DNA from: Metopolophium dirhodum
Taxonomy: Eukaryota > Arthropoda > Insecta > Hemiptera > Aphididae
Length of the DNA: 64,000 bases
NCBI RefSeq assembly: GCF_019925205.1
Contig: NC_083561.1
Location: forward strand, 18,413,217-18,477,216
Direction: 5' to 3'
Within the stretch, counting starts at the first letter, position 1. Every line of letters starts with the position of its first letter. The position numbers were made by a program, and so were the translations under genes. A model generated the notes under the pieces. It was not told where the DNA came from and ran no database searches. It was given only the letters and a program-made list of their open reading frames with translations. This document shows, one piece after another, positions 50,701 through 57,673 of this stretch.

Positions 50701-51008
50701 CGCTCAGAATCGTTTTTCTTATACAATAATATTATATCATTGAATTCAAATTTAACACTATCCTTTACAGTGACCCACTTGTAACCTACTGTACAGCAGA
50801 GCGACATACACTTACCCACCTTTTTTAAATACAATTTAATTGATTTAGTATAGTTTATTGTAATTGTAGAAACTTGTCTTGTTAAGATAATTCAAAATAT
50901 ATTAATCTGTAAACTATTACACAACTATAGTCAATTATATTCTAGAGATATATAATTAAAACTTCATTACAAAAAAAAAAAAAACAAGAAAATACGTACG
51001 TAGGTTTG
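17747..51008 (-). CDS. Putative microexon gene or tandem gene cluster (25 predicted exons, ends not found)
   Basis: On the minus strand, 25 short segments are each bounded by a polypyrimidine-AG acceptor and a GTACGT, GTAAGT, GTATGT or GTTAGA donor. Lengths are 6 (1), 9 (11), 12 (5), 15 (7) and 39 (1) nt, all multiples of three. Reading every exon as the last two bases of a codon, whole codons, then one base (phase-1 introns), all exons and all 24 junction codons are open: about 103 codons without a stop. The other two phases contain many stops (at least eight in phase 0). Four exon classes (A-D) recur with conserved intron flanks. No signal-peptide exon, terminal exon or stop was found, so the structure may be one gene or several tandem paralogues. 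Architecture resembles schistosome microexon genes and aphid bicycle effectors; homology is not shown. Confidence 0.68.
18161..18169 (-). CDS. Predicted microexon, 9 nt
   Basis: AGTATAGAC between TTGTATTATTTTTAG and GTACGTGCAT; Tyr-Arg. Confidence 0.58.
19110..19118 (-). CDS. Predicted microexon, 9 nt
   Basis: CCACAAAAG between TTTTATTTTATTTCAG and GTACGTAATT; Thr-Lys. Confidence 0.63.
19600..19920. repeat. Array of short imperfect palindromes in ATT-rich DNA
   Basis: Seven or so modules such as GGGCCAGAAGGGTC, GGCCATAACGGTC, GGACCAGAAGGATC, AGCTCAAATAGCT and AGCCATAAGGGCT recur every 30-70 bases, separated by TATTATTATT runs. Each module is a short inverted repeat with a 4-5 base spacer. 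Confidence 0.65.
19920..20130. repeat. Microsatellite-rich stretch
   Basis: A (TTA)n run at 19920-19947 is followed, after a spacer, by CA-rich imperfect repeats (ACACATACAC-like) at about 20075-20125. Confidence 0.7.
20337..20345 (-). CDS. Predicted microexon, 9 nt (class C-like)
   Basis: ATGCCAAAA between ACTTTATTTCTAG and GTAAGTTGTT; Ala-Lys. The acceptor side resembles class C. Confidence 0.6.
20799..20813 (-). CDS. Predicted microexon, class A, 15 nt
   Basis: GAGACACCGTAGAGC between AATTATTTTCCAG and GTAAGTTACA; Asp-Thr-Val-Glu. Confidence 0.7.
21562..21570 (-). CDS. Predicted microexon, class C, 9 nt
   Basis: GGATTGCTA between TTTTTTTTTCTAG and GTATGTACAT; Ile-Ala. Confidence 0.63.
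22026..22037 (-). CDS. Predicted microexon, class B, 12 nt
   Basis: TTTATTATAAAT between ATTATCATTTACAG and GTATGTATAC; Tyr-Tyr-Lys. Flanks are closest to the class B copy at 41054. Confidence 0.6.
22356..22760. mobile_element. hAT-like MITE, one terminus only
   Basis: CAGGGCTTGAAACCAGTTAC starts a stretch with repeated TACCGGTTTTTACCG words. The CAGGGCTTG start is shared with the complete hAT-like element at 41979. An internal inverted pair (ATAGAGTAATATAGAAA near 22551 and its complement near 22720) is visible. No matching right terminus was found. Confidence 0.4.
23156..23170 (-). CDS. Predicted microexon, class B, 15 nt
   Basis: GTCCAGGATCTTTAA between CATTTTCATTTAG and GTAAGTGTTA; Pro-Gly-Ser-Leu. 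Phase 0 would end in TAA. Confidence 0.7.
   Translation of the reverse strand, partial: VQDL
23550..23900. repeat. Short repeat with CAACTCAACTAA words
   Basis: GACAACTCAACTAARTGC-like words occur at about 23763, 23803 and 23884. The stretch is richer in GC than its surroundings. I cannot assign it to an element family. Confidence 0.45.
25166..25171 (-). CDS. Predicted microexon, class D, 6 nt
   Basis: AAAATA between ATATTTTTTTCAG and GTAAGTATAA; one whole codon, Asn. It is the smallest predicted exon. Confidence 0.5.
26035..26049 (-). CDS. Predicted microexon, class A, 15 nt
   Basis: CGACATTATTGCAAG between AATTATTTTCCAG and GTAAGAAACA; Thr-Leu-Leu-Gln. Confidence 0.67.
26320..28446 (+). 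pseudogene. Jockey/CR1-group LINE relic lacking the catalytic box
   Basis: The relic begins in the linker between endonuclease and RT (SKSRGHRHSYTPC, then LVDEEQRRRWRNVIDNL). RT motifs follow: LKNGKATGVDGILPEF, NYPKNYRPISLLSVVYKLFE, RAGFRHNRNC and AVFLDLTCAYDTVWNRG. At about 27440 the frame jumps to KPSENAPKYLGFKLDRTLTF, so the segment with the YADD catalytic box is deleted. The C-terminal part reads RISSLALVNSVAEYCTPVWA and INRVRTGQGRCNYLMHKWG with a CNCG Cys pair. Many stops and frame changes are present. It is inserted in an intron of the microexon gene, opposite in strand. Confidence 0.85.
29230..29800 (-). pseudogene. LINE reverse transcriptase fragment, copy 1
   Basis: On the minus strand GYDSIPNSTI, then NLFKAYLRYFHFLKLWN and TIIMIPKPQK, match the early RT region of Jockey-type LINEs. 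The rest continues through the upstream linker region to about 29800. No catalytic box is present. A second, diverged copy lies at 34860-35450 with the same boundaries. Confidence 0.7.
29913..29921 (-). CDS. Predicted microexon, class C, 9 nt
   Basis: ATAAGTTGA between TTATTTTTCTAG and GTAAGTAAAT; Lys-Leu. Confidence 0.65.
   Translation of the reverse strand: MS
31411..31425 (-). CDS. Predicted microexon, class B, 15 nt
   Basis: CTGAAAATTATAAAA between CATTTTCATTTAG and GTACGTGTTA; Glu-Asn-Tyr-Lys. Confidence 0.67.
31701..31934 (+). other. Unassigned 77-codon open frame
   Basis: An ATG-started frame with fairly ordinary amino acid composition (IPRPLWWSRLNNSNNPGG, then VIDMRPVGDPLLSLLVLMY). 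I do not recognise it, and it lies in a repeat-rich intron. It could be a fragment of a mobile element or chance. Confidence 0.2.
32567..33315. mobile_element. Terminal-inverted-repeat element, about 750 bp
   Basis: The left end CGTGGGTCTAGAATAAAAAA and the right end (complement CGTGTGTCTAGAATGAAAAG) are inverted copies, continuing GGTTC-AAATCG inside. No gene is present. An inverted, diverged copy lies at about 43480-44215. The target duplication is unclear. Confidence 0.6.
34093..34372 (+). mobile_element. 5S rRNA-derived SINE (SINE3-like)
   Basis: The head contains CTCCCGGATGGGTGACCACC, which matches the box C part of 5S rRNA genes, preceded by a GGCCACAGCTACTAG segment. The body is C/A-rich and the element ends in an A-run followed by (TA)n. 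The internal promoter implies RNA polymerase III transcription. It is not a functional 5S gene because the 5' half does not match. Confidence 0.6.
34860..35450 (-). pseudogene. LINE reverse transcriptase fragment, copy 2
   Basis: The minus strand reads TPGYDNIPNAALKHLP, then RLNNLFMACLRNIPIPFSK, the same RT segment as at 29230-29800. The shared downstream (lower part) includes AATTTGTCCCATGCTGA. It is non-functional and contains a TA/CA-rich expansion at about 35185-35215. Confidence 0.7.
35541..35549 (-). CDS. Predicted microexon, class C, 9 nt
   Basis: GGACAATGA between TTTATTTTTCTAG and GTACGTAAAC; Thr-Met. Phase 0 would end in TGA. Confidence 0.67.
   Translation of the reverse strand, partial: GQ
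36169..36183 (-). CDS. Predicted microexon, class B, 15 nt
   Basis: ACGGAGGAGAAGTTC between CATTTTCATTTAG and GTACGTTTTA; Gly-Gly-Glu-Val. Its GC content stands out from the AT-rich flanks. Confidence 0.7.
36877..36891 (-). CDS. Predicted microexon, class B, 15 nt
   Basis: TTACAAAAAATAAAT between CGTTTCCATTTAG and GTACGTATTA; Thr-Lys-Asn-Lys. Confidence 0.65.
37240..37569 (+). mobile_element. Possible Helitron-like 3' end
   Basis: The stretch ends CAACGAAGTGCACGGGATCA followed by GCTAGT, like the CTAG(T) termini of insect Helitrons. A related end (GGGCAACAAAGTTCACAAGG, TCAGCTAGT) lies at 46943. A GC-richer body with a 103-codon plus frame at 37366-37677 is probably not a gene. Confidence 0.4.
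38163..38419. mobile_element. MITE of about 257 bp with terminal inverted repeats
   Basis: The inverted ends share AGAATGGATAGGCCA and TAGATATTA words. GAACTGA flanks the element on both sides (38156-38162 and 38420-38426). The homologous block at 24540 lacks the insertion and reads straight through, which confirms the boundaries. Confidence 0.7.
38623..38631 (-). CDS. Predicted microexon, class D, 9 nt
   Basis: TATATGATA between TATTTATTGCAG and GTAAGTATAT; Tyr-Asp. Confidence 0.6.
38801..38812 (-). CDS. Predicted microexon, class A, 12 nt
   Basis: TGAATATAAAAG between AATTATATTCCAG and an atypical donor GTTAGAAACA; Asn-Ile-Lys. Phase 0 would begin with TGA. Confidence 0.55.
39200..40010. 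other. Unassigned repeat-like block between class A and class C microexons
   Basis: This block is absent from the equivalent interval at 21100-21540. A 61-codon minus frame (39513-39698, LESMRDQYGADRVMRKKYMW) has ordinary composition but no recognised family. It is probably an old insertion. Confidence 0.35.
40093..40101 (-). CDS. Predicted microexon, class C, 9 nt
   Basis: GGCTTTTAA between ATTTATTTTTCTAG and GTACGTAAAT; Leu-Leu. Phase 0 would end in TAA. Confidence 0.67.
   Translation of the reverse strand, partial: GF
41054..41065 (-). CDS. Predicted microexon, class B, 12 nt
   Basis: TCCAACATCTAG between ATTATCATTTACAG and GTACGTATTA; Gln-His-Leu. Phase 0 would end in TAG. Confidence 0.65.
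   Translation of the reverse strand, partial: SNI
41245..41745 (-). repeat. Aphid-type interspersed repeat R, copy 1 (inverted)
   Basis: It begins AAAAAGTAGGTAAGTGG, TGTCGCTTTGCTGTGCAGTA, then GTTACAAGTGGGTCA and AAAAACGATTCCGAGCG. The same sequence, on the opposite strand, ends the copies at 49690-50826 and 62140-62885. Confidence 0.7.
41971..41978. repeat. 8-bp target duplication CAAAAATG (left)
   Basis: Matches 43397-43404 exactly, on either side of CAGGGCTTGCA...TGCAAGCCCTG. Confidence 0.88.
41979..43396. mobile_element. hAT-type non-autonomous element (1,418 bp)
   Basis: Terminal inverted repeats CAGGGCTTGCA/TGCAAGCCCTG with an 8-bp duplication fit the hAT superfamily. Both subterminal regions are packed with ATAACGTTT/AACGTTAT words (at least eight each side or nearby), a likely transposase-binding array. 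No transposase frame is present. Confidence 0.85.
43480..44215. mobile_element. Second, inverted copy of the 32567 element
   Basis: It shares TTGGTTTTAGAATGCAAAGGC, inverted relative to 33235-33265, and AGAACCTTTTCATTTTAGAC near its right end. The left terminus is eroded. Confidence 0.55.
44868..44876 (-). CDS. Predicted microexon, class D, 9 nt
   Basis: ACTTTATGC between ATATATTTTTAG and GTAAGTATG; Phe-Met. Flanks align with those of 25166-25171 and, more weakly, 38623-38631. Confidence 0.62.
45280..45288 (-). CDS. Predicted microexon, 9 nt
   Basis: GAAATGTTG between AATTTTGTCCAG and GTATGTATAT; Asn-Val in the shared phase. Confidence 0.6.
45770..45781 (-). CDS. Predicted microexon, 12 nt
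   Basis: AACCTTTGATAA between TTTTTTATTTAG and GTACGTAATT. Phase 0 would contain TGA and TAA; the shared phase reads Pro-Leu-Ile. Confidence 0.62.
46082..46440. other. Possible LTR or promoter-like stretch
   Basis: The stretch begins TGACACG and ends TTTATAACA, with a TATAAATATAGAG box at about 46229 and an AATAAAT signal at about 46378, which is LTR-like order. No matching copy or clear target duplication is visible in the window. Confidence 0.3.
46648..46686 (-). CDS. Predicted small exon, 39 nt
   Basis: The donor is GTAAGTGTAT and the acceptor ends CATTGTTTAG. It is the largest and most GC-rich exon. In the shared phase it encodes STFKLYANARCV, the only segment with a Cys. Phase 1 with a different offset has a stop. 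Confidence 0.5.
46700..46944 (+). mobile_element. Possible Helitron-like 3' end, second copy
   Basis: It ends GGGCAACAAAGTTCACAAGG then TCAGCTAGT. GCGTTGCC-containing words at about 47570 and 47660 may belong to further fragments of the same family. Confidence 0.35.
47334..47345 (-). CDS. Predicted microexon, 12 nt
   Basis: TTAAGAACGACG between a weaker acceptor (TTGTATTTATAG) and a strong donor GTAAGTATTT. The shared phase gives Lys-Asn-Asp. Confidence 0.5.
47720..49689. other. No gene recognised
   Basis: AT-rich DNA with short open frames on both strands and no recognisable domain. It includes a local duplication of TATGATATCTCATGTCCGTTTG-like and GTATCTCATGCCCATTTG-like words at about 48110 and 48200. 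Confidence 0.5.
49690..50826 (+). repeat. Interspersed repeat R, copy 2, with an internal tandem duplication
   Basis: The right end carries TTTTCGCTCAGAATCG, CAGTGACCCACTTGTAA and CAGAGCGACATACACTTACC, shared with copies 1 and 3. Inside, a block with CTGAATGTTTATATTAGCAT and GAGCTGTTTACGGACATT occurs twice, about 510 bp apart (49830-49925 and 50350-50445), so the body is a diverged tandem duplication. No coding capacity was seen. Confidence 0.72.
51000..51008 (-). CDS. Predicted microexon, 9 nt
   Basis: CAAACCTAC between acceptor TTTATTTTTTAG and donor GTACGTATTT. In the shared phase it reads Asn-Leu plus flanking partial codons. Confidence 0.6.
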
Positions 51009-52620
51009 CTAAAAAATAAATTAAAATGATTATTTACAATAGAAAATGAGTACATACATGTTATTTTCAAGCATATGAAATTACTTGCATACAATTTTAC
51101 AACATTGTATTATCTTAGAATGCAATTGAAATGTTTAAATTATTACTTTTATATGTAAAACATTTATATGTTTCCATTTAATTTCCATAAGTTCACAGAG
51201 TGTTCTTAATATTAAATCTGAGTATGTTTGGACATTTAGGATTGCTCTATCATTACAGAATTTTTTAATACACAGAATATGGCAATTTAGTGGTATATAT
51301 TATAGGCACAGGTCTAGGGCACAGTTCTGGGGAGGGATGCATCTTCATGTAATTGATCGAATCATTTTTTGTAAACACTTAGTTGAGTATAAACCACAAC
51401 ATTTAAGTACTATTAGAATTCGCAAAAATTTTTTTTTTTCATTTATTCGATCCACCCTAATCATCATGTATATACCATGTAGATACGTATTTTCAAATAA
51501 ATACCTTCATAAACTTCTGGCTTCGCTGATTTATCTTTGTTTGTACCTGAAATGTAATTATACAACGAGTTTTCTAATAAACTTATACTACACGTCTACA
51601 AAGTATTGTTTATGTGTCTTTTGTAAAATAACAGTAGGTACCCTAATGCAATTTTAATTTGATAACCTAGAAACCTAGTGCATGAATATCAATGCATTAT
51701 AGTGGTAGAGGTACTTCACATGATTTTATCTAAAGGAGAGCTAATGTCAACTATTGTTGTTGACATATTGTCGTGAACAAATTGTAATTTAATAATAATT
51801 AACTAGAATACGGATCATTAATAGTACTATAATATTATACCCATATGAAGTGGCTTGGGATGAAATAAAGTGGTTTTTTGAAGAAAGGACATCAATAAAA
51901 CATTATTTATTGTGTTTTTAGGTTGATTTTGTGGCATGTCAGGAATGGGCTATTAGAGGGTGATTCGAGTGCAAGGGTTCATGATATAAATATACCTATT
52001 ATTAAAAGATTTCCATTCAAATAAACACTTGGATAAGATTATGATTTTGTGCTCGACACAAAATATGCAACGATTCCATTATAATAGTGGTGTATAATAA
52101 TTTTGTTGTATTAATAACTATATTATATAAATAATATAGGTATAATCTAACCTAAAAAGTATAAACCATAAAATCTATATACTTGTAGGGTGGTAGATAT
52201 TATACCGTTCTATAACTAATTAAATAATACAAAAAAAAATATTTAAAAATAACACAAACATTATTACAGTTTGGTATAGGTTAAAAATGAGGTTAGTGAG
52301 CTAGAGGAACAACTCTCTAAAGGATTATATTATTAGAATTTAAAAATAATAACTCAAACTGAGATACATGCATTCGTTAGTTGAACTAATTATTGTAAGA
52401 AAGGCTCCCAGGGTTAGAACAAAAATTAAAAATACTGATCAAATAATAATAAAAATTCATGAATGTGTTAAGTACCTTTGTATTAAGGAATCATGTATTA
52501 ACTATGTACAGCGTAGCGCACGTTTCTAATATTATTTGACGACATAACTAATAAGGCAATTAGTATATTAGAACATGTGGAGGTCATTTCAAAAGCGATA
52601 AAACAATTAAACTATAAAGG
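51009..52620. other. No gene recognised
   Basis: AT-rich DNA. A 106-codon plus frame at 51337-51657 has several hydrophobic stretches and a Cys-rich end but no recognised motif, and I do not support it as a gene. Confidence 0.45.
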
Positions 52621-53050
52621 TGTCGTCATACGTATCTTTCTGGGAAAGTCAACACTTATACGAAGGATACGAGTCGACCAGCATACCAAATACGAGACCC
52701 AAACTCTATTTCATGACTGAATTTGGCCACTACTACGACCACCCACTCCAAAGGACTCGATCATATAAATAGGAGCCTATGACAAGAACTCGTTAGACTG
52801 TTATACAGTATGGGTTGAGCTAACCATTAGACGGTTAGGGACATTCAGAGTCAGGTCGTAACACCACTTACAGTCTTAAATTCTATATTCGAGTCGTAAC
52901 ACCACTCTTCTCCACCTAGATTATGATATTTTAATTTTGTACTTTGTTAAATAATCACTCATCATAACACCTCTCATAGATACCACTCCTAGTACATCAC
53001 GTATTCATTTCTGCGTTGATGTATATATCGACGTCGGTTGAAACGTAACA
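52621..53050 (+). repeat. Possible solo LTR (about 430 bp)
   Basis: It starts TGTCGTCATACG and ends GAAACGTAACA (TG...CA). A TATAAATAGGAGCC promoter-like box lies at about 52764. GTCGTAACACCACT occurs twice (near 52855 and 52893). The right flank is disturbed by the hAT-type element, and no target duplication could be confirmed. Confidence 0.4.
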
Positions 53051-53052
53051 AC
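53045..53052. repeat. 8-bp target duplication GTAACAAC (left)
   Basis: Matches 54259-54266 exactly. Confidence 0.88.
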
Positions 53053-54258
53053 TAGTGATGGGCACTACCGAATAGTTTACACTATCGAATAGTATTCGAT
53101 AGTTTGAATAAACTATCGAATATCTATTCGAATGTTTTTTACATAACCGAATAATAGTTTTTAAATAAAAACTATCGAATAGGTTGATAAACTATCGAAT
53201 AGTTCGGAAGACTATTCGAATAGTACTATCGAATAGTTCGGAAGACTATTCGAATAGCACTATCGAATAGCACTATCGAATAATTCGGAATAATATTCGA
53301 ATAGCACTATCGAATAGTTCGAATAAGTTTCAATTTCAAATAGTTTTATTATGGAGATGGACTATTCGAATATTTCAATTCGTAAATTATTACTAGAGCA
53401 TAGAATTATATGCATTAAAAAATAAAAACCAACCAAATATGCCCTTCAATATTTTAAATATGCGCTAAAACAGTAAAACGTTGAAATATGCAAAAAATAA
53501 AAAATATCCATAAAAAAATATGATTTATTAAAAAAAAACATCCAAATGGCAAATATACAATTAAAAATTAAAATCGTAAAATAAAGCCTTCAAAATAGAA
53601 AAAAAAATGGATAAATATTAAATATTTGCAAAAATATGCACTAAAAAAGTTTCATTTTTAAAATCGTTATGCTATGAAACAATATTTTATGCTCACTTAG
53701 CATACCATACAATCAGCCAGAATAAATATGCAAATGCGTATAAATCCGCGCATAGGTATATAGTATATACTATATACCTAACAATATGTGTAACCATCCG
53801 GGTTTTTACTTTTTAGTTTTTAGCGACGAATAAAATAGTAAATAGTAAATACTCTATTACGAATTTTTTATTTGATAATTCTAAATTCACTTAGAAAAAA
53901 AACAATGAAAATAAATGTAATGGTCTAAAACTCTAAAAAGAAACTATTCGTGCTATTCGACTATTCGAACTATTCGAACTATTCGAATGAATAAAAACTA
54001 TTCGAACTATTCAACTATTCGAATGATAAAAAACTATTCGACTATTCGAACTATTCGACTATTCGAACTATTCGACTATTCGACTATTCGAACTATTCGA
54101 ATGAATAACTATTCGAATAGTTTTAAAACTATCGAATATATCGTGACTATTCGAATGTTTTAACTATTCGAATAGTTTTGGAATGACTATCGAATAGTTC
54201 GAATAGTGAACTACTATCGAATAGTTCGATAGTGACTATTCGATAGTGCCCATCACTA
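53053..54258. mobile_element. hAT-type element filled with ACTATTCGAAT repeats (1,206 bp)
   Basis: Terminal inverted repeats TAGTGATGGGCACTA/GTGCCCATCACTA with an 8-bp duplication indicate hAT. Both flanks inside (53075-53370 and 53940-54250) are dense arrays of CTATTCGAA/CTATCGAATAG words in both orientations. The centre is AT-rich without a transposase. Confidence 0.87.
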
Positions 54259-54266
54259 GTAACAAC

Positions 54267-55100
54267 TAACAAATGACTGATGACAATTGTATAGACACGC
54301 GCGTCCTGGAACTGCAATACAGCATCAACTTTACCATCCATGTGACGTTTAGGTGTCAGAAAGTTACACGTAAAAAAAAAATACTAAAAATATTTCTAAT
54401 GATAAATAAATTAATAAATATTTGTTCGTGTTATGCCCCAATATCCATATATATAAAATTGAAATATCTTAAATTTACCTTTAAAATCATAAAAGTCAAT
54501 GCTTATAAACTAAAATTATGTCTAATATACAATAAAAATTATTTTTTTGAATGTTTTTAACTTACTTGTAAATTTGGCACAGTTATTTAGAATATCTTGT
54601 AAATTTTTAAATTAGTCAACAAAATGTATCAAACTATAATTAAATAGGTACCATGAAATATTAATTAATTTAGTTTATCACTAATTTTAAATGATCCAAT
54701 CATAGGCCTTTCAATTTTACTAAACATTATATGCATTATATGCACTTTTTAAGATACTTTCCTAATAGGCGATAGCTATGATCATATATAAATACGACAT
54801 TTAGAATTTCAAATTGAAATCAAAATTATTTAAAAATAGATTCAGAATATATTGTTTTCATGAAATTGTCATTTGGGATATTGGGATAATGCCATAATGG
54901 TCATTAATCCGAACCTTAATTTAGAATACACATTATGGACAATTATTTTGTATTTCAAAATTTGTAATAAAAACATCACCTTCCTAAGTTCTACATTTCT
55001 ATTAACCTTACCTAAGACATGTGTGGTACTAGTGTACTACTGTACTATGTTAAAGTCGAACGCCTCCTCAACGACGAACGCAGGAATTTATAAAAATAGA
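54267..55100. other. No gene recognised
   Basis: Short frames only, with no domain or repeat family identified. Confidence 0.4.
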
Positions 55101-55101
55101 C

Positions 55102-55278
55102 GGGCTTAAACCCGAAAAATTATTATTTTGATTTCGATATTAGGTACCACATATATTTTTTTACTACTTTGGTTTCGATATTGATTACTGGTATTGTATT
55201 TTTGAGGTTTCCATTTTGATTTCGATTTTGGTTTTAATTTAACTGTTTTAACTGGTATTCAAAATCGATTTTAAGCCC
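55102..55278. mobile_element. Small MITE-like element (about 177 bp)
   Basis: GGGCTTAAA at the left and TTTTAAGCCC at the right are inverted ends. The interior repeats TTTTGATTTCGAT and TTTGGTTTCGAT words. The target duplication is not clear. Confidence 0.5.
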
Positions 55279-57354
55279 TAGCTACATGTTTCATACCCAT
55301 GCAATGTTTTTTTATACGAGATTCAAAACGAGATTCTTCTCTTTATATAAGATTATTTATATCATTACTATTCTAAGATACTATTTGCTTACTAATAATT
55401 AACTAAATATATTACTTTTACAACTATCTAAAAAATAAAAATAAAATATTAGTCATCCTGGTCTTAAAAATGTTTAACTATCTGTTCGATTTCTTTGCAT
55501 ACACTGACACACTGTACGTTATTTAATTTTCAAATAACTACCTATAATAATTACGTTCTGAAACCTAAAAAAAACATATTGTATACGAGTCTGCAATGAA
55601 GTACCATATTTTATGTATTTGTTGTCCTTGCTATCATATTATGTAGCACATACCTAGGTAATATTTATAGGGTAATTGATAAAAATGTAAAATCGTCCAC
55701 GTCCGACTTTCGCGACATTCGCTATATGCTCAAATGGTCAATCTACACATCGAGCGTCGGTGCAGTCGCATTTAACTATTGTATGATAAGCGCGTATATC
55801 GAGTTCAAATCTCATATGAGGAAAATTATATTTTGCAATTTTTTTCGTAACGTAAAGTTTTTTGATTTCGATTCTATGTGTCAAAGCAAAGACATAAAAT
55901 GTCAAAAAATGTTATATATAAACAATATATTATATTTAATATATTGTTGATAAAATTATCTCATTGCTACCTAGTTGATTAAAACAAAATCAAATTTCAA
56001 TGTGTCAGACAAATATGTTCTATGATATTTGTAATTTGTAACATATAGCTATACTTTAGCAGATATAATAGAATAAGTTTATACAAAGTTTATACTTGAT
56101 AAAATACGCACACGCGACACACGTGTAGAACGGTCGGTAGTTATACACGTACTGCGTATAACATTATTATTAACTACCTACGTTATAAATATTATGTTGA
56201 ATTAAAGAATAAAACATGTTATAAGTTCTGTTTGTCTTTAGATTATCATAAAATAACAATAATTGGTATTCGTTTATAAATTAATTCAAAAATTGACAAA
56301 ATAAAAATTCTAAATCAATAAATCAATCCTTACTCGTCAATGCATTTCTTGTCATAGGATGTTCAGCTATAACGCAAACTATCATAACATTAAATATAAA
56401 CATTTTTAAAAACTGTTTTAAAAAAATCATTTTGATTTAATATAAAAAAATAATAATAATTCAGTGTACGTTGAAAAATAAATGAAATAAAATATTACTT
56501 CTCGATATCTTTTATAAGCGATATGTTCCTATTAGGTACTTCCTCAGCACAAAATAAATAATGTACACAATAAGTTGTTTATTTAGTAACAACTAATACA
56601 ATATAACCATTCATCGATTCAGTAAGAACTCATAATGTTATATTATGAACTAATAATTCCGAATTCATCATTCGTCGTACACCTCGTACAGTGATGTGGG
56701 CTAACGCCGTTGTACCGTTAAACACAGGAAACAATGATTTATGAATAAAAACACTCTTGGTTTAAATATTATAAACACTAATTTATTTTATTTAACCCAA
56801 CATAATCAATACTATTTTTATGTCTACACTTTAGAGGTTCAGTCTAACTCGAGTCCGTACTCTTCGTACCCAATATATCAGAAGCCTTGCATTAAATTTT
56901 CACGCTTTTTTGCCCTTCAAATAAAATTTTATTGATATTTATAGAAAAAAAAACTAAAAAGATTTAAAACTGACAATGTCCATAAACATTATTCTAATTT
57001 CCATGTAATCTATACAATATATTCTATAACAAGCCCGGTACCTATTATTCCTGGGTTCAATTATTATTGAATCGCAAATCGTAATTCACAATAACTTAAT
57101 TATGTAGAATTTTTAAAAATAATAACAATTTGTACGTTTATCAGTGTTTCAAAGTAAGTTGTCTTATAATTGTTCCCTAATTAATATGCCTGTAGGGTTG
57201 CATTTATAATATTAAATACCTAATGTGGGTATCGTCTATTATTTTAAAATGTATATATTTTTTACTAATAAAATAGGTAGGTATAGTGGATACCTAGTTA
57301 TGTTTTAAATATATTAAAGTGTAGGTTTTGCTAGTCATATACAATATAGATACG
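55279..57354. other. No gene recognised
   Basis: AT-rich DNA with short frames only; nothing matched a family I know. Confidence 0.45.
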
Positions 57355-57361
57355 AGTAGTA

Positions 57362-57365
57362 TATA
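57362..57365. repeat. 4-bp target duplication TATA (left)
   Basis: Matches 59685-59688. Deleting the insertion and one copy restores a Polinton end of the same length as the copy at 1792. Confidence 0.8.
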
Positions 57366-57673
57366 TGTTACGGGCGATGTGAAATACTGGGCAATGTACA
57401 CATTGCCCGGTCAATGTGGTCCTGCCCGGGCAATGTTAGCCACAATGATTTCTTTACCAACTAACATGAACGAATATTTTAAAACAATTATAATAATAAT
57501 AATAATTGTTAAATAATATTGACGGAATTAAAACAATAATTAATTATATTCATATATCATATTAATATTACGAATATTTTGATAAAATAACAAAAAAAAA
57601 ATAATAATAAATATTGTCATTTTATTTTTATTATAAATTATACATTTATTATTACCTATTTATTTGCACAAGA

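Noticed and set aside
51337..51657. 106-codon plus frame with hydrophobic stretches
   Set aside because: It is rich in codons typical of AT-biased noncoding DNA and has no family motif or splice context.
55422..55427. Candidate 6-nt exon ATAGTT with a good T-rich acceptor
   Set aside because: Such a short segment is easily found by chance; the donor GTAAAA is weak and it stands alone beyond the array.
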